Origin: TMED14 sp002378565
GTDB taxonomy: Bacteria; Bacteroidota; Bacteroidia; Flavobacteriales; Schleiferiaceae
Length of the DNA: 64,000 bases
Assembly: GCA_943846715.1 (NCBI GenBank)
Contig: OX044356.1
Coordinates: 1,054,001 to 1,118,000 of the forward strand
Direction of reading: 5' to 3'
Part shown: positions 35,434-43,294 of the stretch, one piece after another
How the letters are laid out: each line of letters opens with the position of its first letter
Numbering within the stretch: position 1 is the first letter of the stretch
The notes under the pieces: model-generated
What the model saw: the letters and a program-made list of their open reading frames with translations, nothing else
Told to the model about the DNA's origin: nothing
The model's database searches: none
Program-made: the position numbers and the translations under genes

Positions 35434-36218
35434 CACAAAATAGTTATTGACAGGTCCCTCACAAACATGGGAGTGTTCTCCTCATTGTCACTTTTCGATT
35501 TGCATACTGCATTTGAAATAACAAGGAATAAATCCAAACTGAAAGACTCATACAAATCATCACTCGAATTAATGCAGACAAGTAATTTGCCATCACGAAG
35601 AAATTTAATGTGAGTATCAGTCCTTTCAAATGTGAACTTATGGTAAGTACTAGAAGGGCTACTAATATTTTTCTTTTTCGGTAACCCAAAAAACCTCACC
35701 CGCTTTCTTGATCCATCAACCACATCCCACGTGTGTGCATCACAAAAATAATGTTTTCGTAGGGCATCAATTTTAATCTCGCATAAATCCTCTCTTCCTC
35801 TGGTCTTATAGTTTCCATTCCTACCGCTATAGGCCTCAAATACATCAAGTTCATTATAGACGTAATCCAACTCCCCAGATCTACCATGAGAGTTGAATAG
35901 CCAAAAAGAAGGCCATAAAAATTTCCCCATGGGAAACTTTACCGACATTTCAATCCTGACCTTACCAAAGGTTAATGGCTCATACCATCCTTCATCATTT
36001 GGCTCCATGCTAACCGGGCAAATTGCCCCAATGTCATACTTCAACCTGCGACAACACTCTTCCCGCTCATTCCCAACGACATGGAGCTCGAGTGGTGTCG
36101 AGTCACTGCCATCCTTTTGAACACAATCATCAGAGGCATAAAGGATATTATCAGAGAATGTCCTTCCCCAAGGGTAGAATTTTCGCCATCTATATCCCCA
36201 CTTAATGAATGTGCCCAT
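35433..36218 (-). CDS. GH16-like (concanavalin-A-fold) glucanase, N-terminally short
   Basis: A 261-residue protein. The catalytic signature ExDxxE is present as ELDVFE (E123, D125, E128), preceded by FGKVRIEMSVKFPMGKFLWPSFWLF, the strand before the active site in GH16 enzymes. WRKFYPWGRT near 11-20 matches an early GH16 strand, so the usual signal peptide and first strand are missing; the next upstream codon in this frame is a stop (TGA abutting the ATG). Family members cleave beta-1,3/1,4-glucans, agar, carrageenan and similar polymers. The 5' end overlaps the RHS fragment by 17 bp in another frame. It may be a truncated enzyme or a displaced RHS effector tip. Confidence 0.65.
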   Translation of the reverse strand: MGTFIKWGYRWRKFYPWGRTFSDNILYASDDCVQKDGSDSTPLELHVVGNEREECCRRLKYDIGAICPVSMEPNDEGWYEPLTFGKVRIEMSVKFPMGKFLWPSFWLFNSHGRSGELDYVYNELDVFEAYSGRNGNYKTRGREDLCEIKIDALRKHYFCDAHTWDVVDGSRKRVRFFGLPKKKNISSPSSTYHKFTFERTDTHIKFLRDGKLLVCINSSDDLYESFSLDLFLVISNAVCKSKSDNEENTPMFVRDLSITIL

Positions 36219-36633
36219 TCAACGAATGTACCATTTTATGGTCTATTTGGAGGTTTGGAGCTGTTGACAGGCTGAGTGATGCGGCAGAGGTATAAACCCT
36301 TGAGGCGACGCGCTCAGCTCCTTGCATGTAATGCTTAGAATAGCTGCCATTGCCATAGTCCAGTGCGATACGCTGCCCACGCTTATCAAACCCTTGGGTC
36401 TGGATGTAACGCTGTTTGTTTGTGTTGCCAGGGATCAGGCCATAGAACTGCACCAGCTTGCCACCATAGCCATAGTGGTAGGTGACCTGCTCCTGATCGG
36501 GGTAGGTCAACGAGCGGATGCGTCCCCATGGGTCATAGCTGTAGCTAGTGGTGAAGGTGTTGACACCGCGGGTGGGGATGTCATCGTCTTGGGGTGTTGT
36601 GACACTTTGCCCCAGCTGGGGCAAAGTGTCCAT
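36202..36633 (-). pseudogene. RHS/YD-repeat protein fragment
   Basis: A 143-residue open frame with clear YD repeats: YSYDPWGRIRSLTYPDQEQVTYHYGYGGKLVQFYG, then GFDKRGQRIALDYGNGSYSKHYMQGAERVAS, which resembles the segment just before the C-terminal end of Bacteroidota RHS/SpvB-type shells. Full RHS proteins exceed 1000 residues, so the N-terminal shell is missing, and the expected Y.HPDHLGS-type segment that follows is missing too. The last residues (SLNGHIH) look unrelated. The first codons lie in a perfect 30-bp palindrome. It is probably a remnant left by recombination and may not be translated. Confidence 0.7.
36601..36630. repeat. Perfect 30-bp palindrome
   Basis: GACACTTTGCCCCAG at 36601-36615 is followed with no spacer by its exact reverse complement at 36616-36630, centred on CAGCTG. 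There is no T-tract on either side, so it is not a standard terminator. It covers codons 2-11 of the RHS fragment. Confidence 0.9.
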
Positions 36634-36759
36634 TAAAATAAGTGAACTTTACTCCAACTTACGCTGACGACTTACATACAACTACAACAACGCTGAGTCC
36701 AATACCACGACCACCATGTCACTGAGGAAAACCAAAGGCATAGCACTTACCTTCGCTTC

Positions 36760-37545
36760 ATGCTAAGCCCTCAACTTGTATGGATCACAGGCGCCAGCTC
36801 TGGCATCGGGGCTGCCCTGGTTCACGCCTATGTGAACAAAGGATGGCACGTCATTGCCACATCTCGACGGAAAGAGGCCCTTGAAGCTGTCGCAAACAGC
36901 TGCTCAAATCCTGACCATGTACATGTACTGGCAGCCGATCTGATGGACATGGATGCCCTACCCGGCCTGGTGCAGTCCGCATGGAATATCCATGGTGGCA
37001 TTGACCTCGCCATTTTCAATGCGGGCATCGCTCAATGGGGCACTGTCACTGCCAGTCTACAATCTGTGGACGACCACATCCTCACCTTGAACTACCGATC
37101 TCCCGCAGCATGCATCAAAGCATTGCTGCCTAAAATGCAACAGGTTGAACACGGAAGCATTGCTGTGATTTCAAGCATCGCTGGCTTGTTTGGCCAAGGC
37201 CACCTGGCTGCTTATTCCGCAAGCAAGGCTGCACTCACCGTGTACATGGAGTCCTTGAAGGAAGAAGTTCACATGAGCCCCATTCGGGTCCATGTGGTAT
37301 CACCAGGCGTGATTCGAACAGGCATCATGTCTCGTGGATTGAATGCAGAGGGTGAACTGATGCGAAACCGAGACCCTTCAGGTCGATCTGGCATCCTGCC
37401 AGCTGTTGCCGCATCAAAGATTCAACGCCTGTGTAACAGCCGTAGATTTCACCTAATTATTGCTAGCCCCGCCGAACGATTGGGGTTATTTTTGCACCAT
37501 TGCTGCCCTCGTCTGTTCTATTTCCTATTGCGACGCAAATCATGA
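36760..37545 (+). CDS. Short-chain dehydrogenase/reductase (SDR)
   Basis: A 261-residue NAD(P)-dependent oxidoreductase of the classical SDR type. TGASSGIG at 10-17 binds the cofactor, SRR near 35-37 suggests NADPH preference, FNAG is at 86-89, and the catalytic residues are S139 (VISSIAG), Y152 and K156 (YSASK). The C-terminus is hydrophobic and basic, which could tether it to membrane, as in DltE/YqjQ-like members that reduce acyl or keto-lipid groups. The substrate is unknown. The stop overlaps the next start as ATGA, so it begins a six-gene coupled run to meaB. Confidence 0.9.
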   Translation: MLSPQLVWITGASSGIGAALVHAYVNKGWHVIATSRRKEALEAVANSCSNPDHVHVLAADLMDMDALPGLVQSAWNIHGGIDLAIFNAGIAQWGTVTASLQSVDDHILTLNYRSPAACIKALLPKMQQVEHGSIAVISSIAGLFGQGHLAAYSASKAALTVYMESLKEEVHMSPIRVHVVSPGVIRTGIMSRGLNAEGELMRNRDPSGRSGILPAVAASKIQRLCNSRRFHLIIASPAERLGLFLHHCCPRLFYFLLRRKS

Positions 37546-38342
37546 TCATCAACCCATCGGTTCACGCCAACCTCACGGAACTCACCAAAAGCTTTGCTGC
37601 TGGCACTCCTAAACATGTGGTGATTGACAACTTTTTCAGTCAAGACATCGCCGATGGCATGCATCAGCATTTCCCGCCGGCTGATAGCTTGAAGGTTAAG
37701 CGAAACAGCATGAATGAAAGCAAAGTGGAAGACTACCACTTTGAGCGATGGGACCCCGTTTTTTTAAAGGCTCGAAACCACATACGGACAGATGCTTTTT
37801 GTCAATGGCTCTCAACACTGACCGGCATTGACGGACTGAGCACGCCTGACAATGGGCTGGGGTCTGGCATCCATCAAGGCAGTCAAGGCTCCTATGTTGA
37901 CGTACACATTGACGTGAACTATGACCCCGCATCCAAACTGTGGCGACGAATCAATCTTTTGGTTTACCTGAACCCCCACTGGCAAGAAGAATGGGGTGGC
38001 GATCTAGAGCTATGGGACCCAGCCATGACTGACATCCTGCACAAGGTTGCACCCTTGCACAACCGAGCTATCATTTTCCTTACTGATGATCAATCACCCC
38101 ACGGTTACAAAGCGATCGATGTACCGGAAGGCGAAAGTAGAAAAAGTTTTTACGCCTATTATTTCACGCAAATAGGTGCAGGCTTCACCTACAGCGACAG
38201 CAAATTTGTGTCTCGCCCTGATGACCCATGGCTTCGCAAACAGGCGACCAAGAGCAAGGAGTTTGTGAAGATTCATCTCAAGAGACTCTTGGAAAAAATG
38301 GGCCTAAAAGCTCTGGATTTTCAAGACAAAAACCGCTTCTAA
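37542..38342 (+). CDS. 2OG-Fe(II) oxygenase (prolyl-4-hydroxylase-like)
   Basis: A 266-residue non-haem iron dioxygenase. The metal ligands are H122 and D124 (VDVHIDVNY) and H187 (SPHGY), and R200 in SRKSFYAYYF is the 2-oxoglutarate anchor; GGDLELWD lies between them as in PF13640 proteins. I start at the ATG at 37542, which overlaps the SDR stop by 4 bp; an upstream in-frame Met at 37500 lies inside the SDR gene. It would hydroxylate a protein side chain or a small molecule. It is 2 bp upstream of the ftsB-like gene. Confidence 0.85.
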   Translation: MIINPSVHANLTELTKSFAAGTPKHVVIDNFFSQDIADGMHQHFPPADSLKVKRNSMNESKVEDYHFERWDPVFLKARNHIRTDAFCQWLSTLTGIDGLSTPDNGLGSGIHQGSQGSYVDVHIDVNYDPASKLWRRINLLVYLNPHWQEEWGGDLELWDPAMTDILHKVAPLHNRAIIFLTDDQSPHGYKAIDVPEGESRKSFYAYYFTQIGAGFTYSDSKFVSRPDDPWLRKQATKSKEFVKIHLKRLLEKMGLKALDFQDKNRF

Positions 38343-38344
38343 GC

Positions 38345-38674
38345 ATGGCTATCAAGGATCGCATCAAAGCCATCTTAGGCAATATCTGGTGGAAGCGTCT
38401 CAGCAACAAATACACCCTTGCTACCGGCTTTTTCATCATTTGGATGGCCTTTGTAGACAGCAACTCCATGCTGATTCAAATGCAATTGGAAGCTGAGGTT
38501 CGTGCCCTGGAGGATGGCATCGAATTTTACCAAAAAGAACTGGAGGACATCAGCCGACAACTTGATGAACTGGCTTCAGATCCTGAGAAATTGGAAAAAT
38601 TTGCACGAGAACAGCATTGGATGCATCGTCCTGGCGAACACATCATCCTGGTTCAACCCGCAGACAAGCCATGA
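38345..38674 (+). CDS. Septum formation initiator (FtsB/DivIC family)
   Basis: A 109-residue bitopic membrane protein: short cytoplasmic N-terminus, one helix at about 26-38 (ATGFFIIWMAFVD), then a coiled coil rich in E/Q/L (LEAEVRALEDGIEFYQKELEDISRQLDEL) and a conserved end with LEKFAREQHWMHRPGEHI. FtsB/DivIC links FtsQ/DivIB and FtsL in the divisome. I start at 38345; upstream in-frame codons belong to the oxygenase gene. The stop overlaps mutA's start as ATGA. I recall this gene next to mutA in other Bacteroidota. Confidence 0.9.
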   Translation: MAIKDRIKAILGNIWWKRLSNKYTLATGFFIIWMAFVDSNSMLIQMQLEAEVRALEDGIEFYQKELEDISRQLDELASDPEKLEKFAREQHWMHRPGEHIILVQPADKP

Positions 38675-39705
38675 AGGCATCGCACATCACCTCAGATGGC
38701 ATTGACCTACCAGTGACTAGCGGGGCTGTGGATTCTGTGCAACGCGGACCTGCCGCAGCAAGACCTTTCGGTCAAAGACACAGCGTGGTGGCCATCGATG
38801 GCGGTGAGGTCAAACAGGCGACCATTGCTTCACAGTCTGCCTTGCAAAACGGCGCCACCTCCCTCCTGTTCTGGCTGCATCGCGAAGAAGACTTGACCGC
38901 ATTAACCCAGGGAGTTCGGTTGGACATTGCGCCCGTTCACCTGATTGGCAACATGGATCCCATGAAGGTGAAAATGGCCATGGACAAACACCCGAACTAC
39001 CAGGCATGGCATGGTGGCTTCATCATGGACCCTGCAGAAAATCGTCAACGGACCCAGCAATGGTTCACCCAGACCCTTCAAGGCGACATGGATCGACTGG
39101 CTCAAGCCTGTGAGATCTTGCCTTCAGGCCTGCGATGCATTACCAGCAATGGCAACAGCCAATCCAAGCATGGCCATGTAGCGCAAATCGCCTTTGCGGC
39201 AGCCTCTCTTGAAGCGCAACTCCAGCATGTCGGATGGCACCATGCCAATCGCTGCATGATGATCCTGCAAGCAAGCGACGATTACCTGGGGAGCATCGCC
39301 ATGGTTCAGGCTGCCCGTGAACTATGGCAGTCAATGCTAATCAAGCACCAGCAAGCCAACGCCAGCTTGTGGGTGGCTGGATTCACTGCTGACCGCGACG
39401 CAAGTGATGATGCAGCCAACCTGATAGACACTGGAATGAACCTCCAAGCCTTGTGGCTGGGTGGTTGTGACGAGTTATTGAACCAACCCATCAACCTCAG
39501 CGCGGAAGCTGGGCACTGGGCACTGGAGCAGCAACTGGTCCTTGCCAATGAAACCGACCTCAAAGATGACGAGCCATTGCGTGGAAGCTACACCTTGGAC
39601 GCATGGACCGCTCAAATGGTGAACATGGCCTCGGAACACATGGATCGTTGGAAACAAGCCGGTGGGCTGATGAAATTGTTGGACAAGGACTCAAGGATTT
39701 GGTGA
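38671..39705 (+). CDS. mutA: Methylmalonyl-CoA mutase small subunit (MutA)
   Basis: A 344-residue protein with the TIM-barrel fold of the non-catalytic subunit. It is less conserved than MutB: WLHREEDLTAL, LIGNMDP, HGHVAQIAFAAASLEAQLQHVG, and a C-terminal DEPLRGSYTLDAWTAQM segment that corresponds to the GGS.YVE.LT region of the catalytic chain. It lacks a B12-binding domain and the DxHxxG motif, and is shorter than MutA proteins of 450 or more residues in some relatives. It forms the heterodimer with MutB that interconverts methylmalonyl-CoA and succinyl-CoA. It overlaps ftsB by 4 bp and mutB by 1 bp (TGATG). Confidence 0.88.
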   Translation: MKASHITSDGIDLPVTSGAVDSVQRGPAAARPFGQRHSVVAIDGGEVKQATIASQSALQNGATSLLFWLHREEDLTALTQGVRLDIAPVHLIGNMDPMKVKMAMDKHPNYQAWHGGFIMDPAENRQRTQQWFTQTLQGDMDRLAQACEILPSGLRCITSNGNSQSKHGHVAQIAFAAASLEAQLQHVGWHHANRCMMILQASDDYLGSIAMVQAARELWQSMLIKHQQANASLWVAGFTADRDASDDAANLIDTGMNLQALWLGGCDELLNQPINLSAEAGHWALEQQLVLANETDLKDDEPLRGSYTLDAWTAQMVNMASEHMDRWKQAGGLMKLLDKDSRIW

Positions 39706-41720
39706 TGGCAAAACAGCAGCCCTTTCCCCATGAAGCTGACGAAGCGGGCAGTTTCCCTTATTTGAGAGGACCCTACGCGAGCATGTACAGCCAGCGCCCA
39801 TGGACTATCCGGCAATACGCAGGTTTTTCCACAGCGCAAGAAAGCAATGCCTTCTACCGACGAAACCTCGCTGCAGGTCAGGCAGGACTGAGCGTAGCGT
39901 TTGACCTGGCTACCCACAGAGGCTATGACAGTGATCACCCAAGGGTGAAAGGAGATGTTGGCAAAGCAGGGGTTGCCATCGATAGCATTGAAGACATGAA
40001 GGTGCTCTTTGATAGCATTCCTTTGGATCGCATGTCGGTGTCGATGACCATGAATGGTGCCGTCATCCCCATCATGGCATTTTACATCGCTGCGGCGCAA
40101 GAGTCGGGAGTTGAATTGGCCAAACTCAAAGGCACCATCCAAAATGACATCCTCAAGGAGTTCATGGTGCGCAACACCTACATCTACCCGCCTGAACCAT
40201 CGATTCGACTCATGTCAGACATCTTCCGGTTCACCAGTGAGCACATGCCTGCCTTCAACAGCATCAGCATCTCCGGATACCACATGCATGAAGCAGGTGC
40301 CACACCTGAGATTGAGCTGGCCTATACCCTGGCTAATGGCCTGGAATACCTTCGAGCTGGTATTCAGTCTGGCCTCAAAGTGGATGACTTTGCACCTCGC
40401 CTCTCCTTTTTCTTTGCAACTGGCATGTCATTCATGACGGAGATTGCCAAGCTCCGTGCGGCACGCTACCTATGGGCCCATTTGCTCAAGCAATTTGAGC
40501 CCACAAACCCCAAAAGCAGCATGCTTAGGACCCATTGCCAGACCTCAGGGTGGAGCCTCACTGAACAACGTCCCTTTGCCAACGTGACCCGAACCAGCTA
40601 TGAGGCGATGTCTGCAGCTCTTGGAGGCACACAAAGCTTGCACACCAACGCCTTGGATGAAGCCATCGCCTTGCCAACGGATTACTCTGCCAGAATTGCA
40701 CGTGAAACCCAACTTCGCCTTCAGAAGAACACTGGTATCACTCGATTTGTCGACCCCTTTGGGGGCAGCCATGTGCTGGAACAGCTCACCAATGACCTCA
40801 TCAATAAATCGAAGGCATTGATTGATGAAGTGGAAGCCATGGGTGGGATGGCTAAGGCCATTGAAACAGGTCTACCTAAGCTCAACATCGAAGAAGCAGC
40901 AGCCAGAAAACAAGCGCGGATTGATGGCGGCAAGGATACCATTATCGGTGTCAATGCCTTCATGCCTGAAACGGAGACCCCCTTGGCTATTTTAGCTGTT
41001 GACAACAACAAGGTCAGGGATGCACAGATTGCACAACTCCAATCCCTCAAAGCCAGCCGCAACAACTCACTTGTTAAAGATTGCTTGGAGGCCATTGCTC
41101 AAGCTGCCAGCAATGGCACAGGCAACCTACTGTCCTTAGCCATTGAAGCGGCAAAGGCCCGGGCAACACTCGGTGAAATATCTGATGCCATGGAACGTAC
41201 CTTTGGTCGATACCGTGCAACTACCCAATTGGTTTCAGGCGTGTACACTAAAGAAAACAGCAACAATGCAGCCTTCATCAAGGCAAAATCCCTGGCAGAA
41301 GTCTTCACATCAAAGGAAGGCCGTCGCCCCAGGATTCTTGTGGCTAAAATGGGGCAAGATGGCCATGATCGGGGAGCAAAGGTTGTAGCCACCAGCTATG
41401 CTGACTTAGGCTTTGATGTGGATGTTGGACCCTTGTTCCAAACCCCTGAAGAAACGGCCTTGCAGGCCATTGAAAATGATGTGCACTGGGTTGGCGTGAG
41501 CTCGTTGGCCGCTGGACACAAAACATTGATTCCCTTGCTGATTGAAGAGCTTAAAAAGCTAGGCCGACCGGATATCCTGGTTGTGGTTGGTGGTGTCATC
41601 CCAAAGCAAGACTACCCTGAGCTATTTGCTTGCGGTGCAGCTGCGGTATTTGGCCCAGGTACAGCCATTGCTACATCAGCCACTGAGCTGCTGGAGCACA
41701 TGATGGAACACCGCTTCTGA
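39705..41720 (+). CDS. mutB: Methylmalonyl-CoA mutase large (catalytic) subunit
   Basis: Adenosylcobalamin enzyme converting succinyl-CoA and (R)-methylmalonyl-CoA, linking propionate metabolism to the TCA cycle. From the ATG at 39705 it has 671 residues. FPYLRGPYASMYSQRPWTIRQYAGFSTAQESNAFYRRNL opens the TIM barrel and THRGYDSDHPR follows. The cobalamin domain has D552-x-H554-x-x-G557, where H554 replaces the lower axial ligand. The N-terminus is about 35-45 residues shorter than the roughly 715-residue homologues, because upstream in-frame sequence is mutA in another frame and is not homologous. Its start shares one base with the mutA stop; meaB starts 1 bp after its stop. Confidence 0.97.
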   Translation: MAKQQPFPHEADEAGSFPYLRGPYASMYSQRPWTIRQYAGFSTAQESNAFYRRNLAAGQAGLSVAFDLATHRGYDSDHPRVKGDVGKAGVAIDSIEDMKVLFDSIPLDRMSVSMTMNGAVIPIMAFYIAAAQESGVELAKLKGTIQNDILKEFMVRNTYIYPPEPSIRLMSDIFRFTSEHMPAFNSISISGYHMHEAGATPEIELAYTLANGLEYLRAGIQSGLKVDDFAPRLSFFFATGMSFMTEIAKLRAARYLWAHLLKQFEPTNPKSSMLRTHCQTSGWSLTEQRPFANVTRTSYEAMSAALGGTQSLHTNALDEAIALPTDYSARIARETQLRLQKNTGITRFVDPFGGSHVLEQLTNDLINKSKALIDEVEAMGGMAKAIETGLPKLNIEEAAARKQARIDGGKDTIIGVNAFMPETETPLAILAVDNNKVRDAQIAQLQSLKASRNNSLVKDCLEAIAQAASNGTGNLLSLAIEAAKARATLGEISDAMERTFGRYRATTQLVSGVYTKENSNNAAFIKAKSLAEVFTSKEGRRPRILVAKMGQDGHDRGAKVVATSYADLGFDVDVGPLFQTPEETALQAIENDVHWVGVSSLAAGHKTLIPLLIEELKKLGRPDILVVVGGVIPKQDYPELFACGAAAVFGPGTAIATSATELLEHMMEHRF

Positions 41721-41721
41721 T

Positions 41722-42723
41722 ATGGGACTCAATCCCCATTTCAAAGCCGACCTACGGCAAGCTTGGGACATTGAAGGCCTTCAGGTAGGTATTGAAGCTG
41801 GTGATCGATTGCAGCTGGCACGGGGCATCACCCTTGTGGAATCACAACTGGCGGATGATCGACCTCTAGCATTAGACCTTTTAAGCCGACTTTGCCCCAA
41901 AGACACAAGCAGGCGAATCGCTGTCACCGGCAATCCCGGTTCCGGCAAATCCACCTTGATCGAAAGCATGGGTCAATACTGGGTTGATCGCGGCAAATCG
42001 GTGGCCGTTCTAGCCATCGACCCTAGCAGCAATGTCACAGGTGGCAGCATCCTGGGTGATAAAACGCGCATGGAACAATTGGCTCACCATCCTAAAGCAT
42101 TCATTCGCCCCAGCGCAAGCGGCGGACTTCTTGGGGGTGTTGCAAGACGCAGTCGGGAGTGCATTGCCCTCTGTGAAGCTGCAGGCTATGACATCATCCT
42201 CATTGAAACCGTGGGTGTGGGGCAAAATGAAACTGCGGTGGAGCACTTTGTTGACTGCTTCTTGATGGTCGCTCTTCCTTCAGCAGGCGATGAATTACAA
42301 GGCATCAAACGTGGCATCATGGAAAAAGCTGACCTCATTGTGGTCAACAAGGCAGACGGCAACCTCATGAAGGCAGCAAAGCAAAGCCAATTACAGATAA
42401 AAAATGCCCTGCACATGATGCAGAATACTTCAGCCTGGCAGCCTGTGGCATTGACATGCAGTGCCCTCCAAGGTGAAGGCATTGATGCTTTAATGGAAGA
42501 ATTGGCCGCATGCCTTGACTTGAGAATGGAGCCCAGCAACATGACAAGCAGGCGTCTAGCTCAAACCCTTGAAGCTTTTGAAAGCGCATGGAAGCAACTC
42601 TGGCTTCAACGCGCCACAAGTCATCCCCTTTGGGCAGAAAGCTTGGCAACTTGCAAAGAAGCCCTCATGCAGGGTGAATGGAGCCTGGATCAGGCCTTGG
42701 CCCGACTTAGGCAGGTAAAATAA
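41722..42723 (+). CDS. meaB: Methylmalonyl-CoA mutase-associated GTPase MeaB
   Basis: G-protein chaperone that gates cobalamin loading and protects methylmalonyl-CoA mutase from inactivation. In the 333 residues the P-loop GNPGSGKST is at 70-78, AIDPSSNVTGGSILGDKTRM holds the switch I-like base-specific loop, IIETVGVGQNE is the Walker B/switch II segment, and NKADG gives guanine specificity. Position directly after mutB (1-bp gap) supports the role over the related ArgK annotation. It ends two bases before the convergent DUF7935-like gene. Confidence 0.96.
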   Translation: MGLNPHFKADLRQAWDIEGLQVGIEAGDRLQLARGITLVESQLADDRPLALDLLSRLCPKDTSRRIAVTGNPGSGKSTLIESMGQYWVDRGKSVAVLAIDPSSNVTGGSILGDKTRMEQLAHHPKAFIRPSASGGLLGGVARRSRECIALCEAAGYDIILIETVGVGQNETAVEHFVDCFLMVALPSAGDELQGIKRGIMEKADLIVVNKADGNLMKAAKQSQLQIKNALHMMQNTSAWQPVALTCSALQGEGIDALMEELAACLDLRMEPSNMTSRRLAQTLEAFESAWKQLWLQRATSHPLWAESLATCKEALMQGEWSLDQALARLRQVK

Positions 42724-42725
42724 GC

Positions 42726-43247
42726 TTAAAATTCAGCTGCGATGGATGCGCGCAACTTGACCAAAGCGACTTTGGTTGGGAATTTTTCCATGGCCATGGA
42801 AGCCAACAAAACGGCTTCAGCCAACTCAGCGCCACTGGCTTCAGCGCCAAGTTCAGCAGATGTGGTATTGAGCAAGGACACCATGGCGCTTTTTGCTATG
42901 ACAACTGTCTCCCAAACTGGCTCAGTAACATAAATCTGTTGACTGAGGTTGTGTTCAAACTCGGTACGGATCTGATCCTTCATCATATTGAGGTAGGCAG
43001 CATTGCTTAATTGCTCAGCATTGACCCTTACCATCAAAGAATTGGGACTGATTCGCTCTAGAAACAATGCCAACCGCTCATGCGCCTGCAAACGTACCGG
43101 CAAGGATTGCTTACTTCGCTCACGGCGAAGTTCTGCTCGTCGGCGCTTGTCTTCATTGTCCATGAAGCCTGACATCATCAAATAAACGATGATCAAGATG
43201 ATGATTGACGGAAAGACGGTGCTGATGATCTCAAAGAATAATTCCAT
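42726..43247 (-). CDS. DUF7935-like membrane-anchored protein
   Basis: A 173-residue protein from the ATG at 43247; a TTG three codons upstream is less likely. One membrane helix at about 3-24 (LFFEIISTVFPSIIILIIVYLMM) is followed by a basic charged stretch and a mostly helical soluble part with SLPVRLQAHERLALFLERISP, a segment I associate with a conserved Bacteroidota family (DUF7935) often found near meaB. Function is unknown. It is divergent from aspC with 47 bp between starts. Confidence 0.75.
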   Translation of the reverse strand: MELFFEIISTVFPSIIILIIVYLMMSGFMDNEDKRRRAELRRERSKQSLPVRLQAHERLALFLERISPNSLMVRVNAEQLSNAAYLNMMKDQIRTEFEHNLSQQIYVTEPVWETVVIAKSAMVSLLNTTSAELGAEASGAELAEAVLLASMAMEKFPTKVALVKLRASIAAEF

Positions 43248-43282
43248 AGGTGACAAATATCGGCAATGCTTCCCGAATAATA

Positions 43283-43290
43283 TACCTTTG
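43283..43290 (+). promoter_or_regulatory. -7 element for the aminotransferase gene (TACCTTTG)
   Basis: TACCTTTG matches TAnnTTTG exactly and lies only 4 bp before the ATG at 43295, implying a leaderless or nearly leaderless message. No clear -33 TTG at the expected spacing. Confidence 0.4.
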
Positions 43291-43294
43291 CACC

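Noticed and set aside
36322..36636. 104-codon plus-strand frame opposite the RHS fragment
   Set aside because: The minus strand carries real YD repeats; the plus-strand translation is Val/Ala-rich with no domain.
36660..36767. Plus-strand reading just before the SDR gene with YNYNN and Thr runs
   Set aside because: It resembles RHS sequence only superficially, has no start and is too short to judge.
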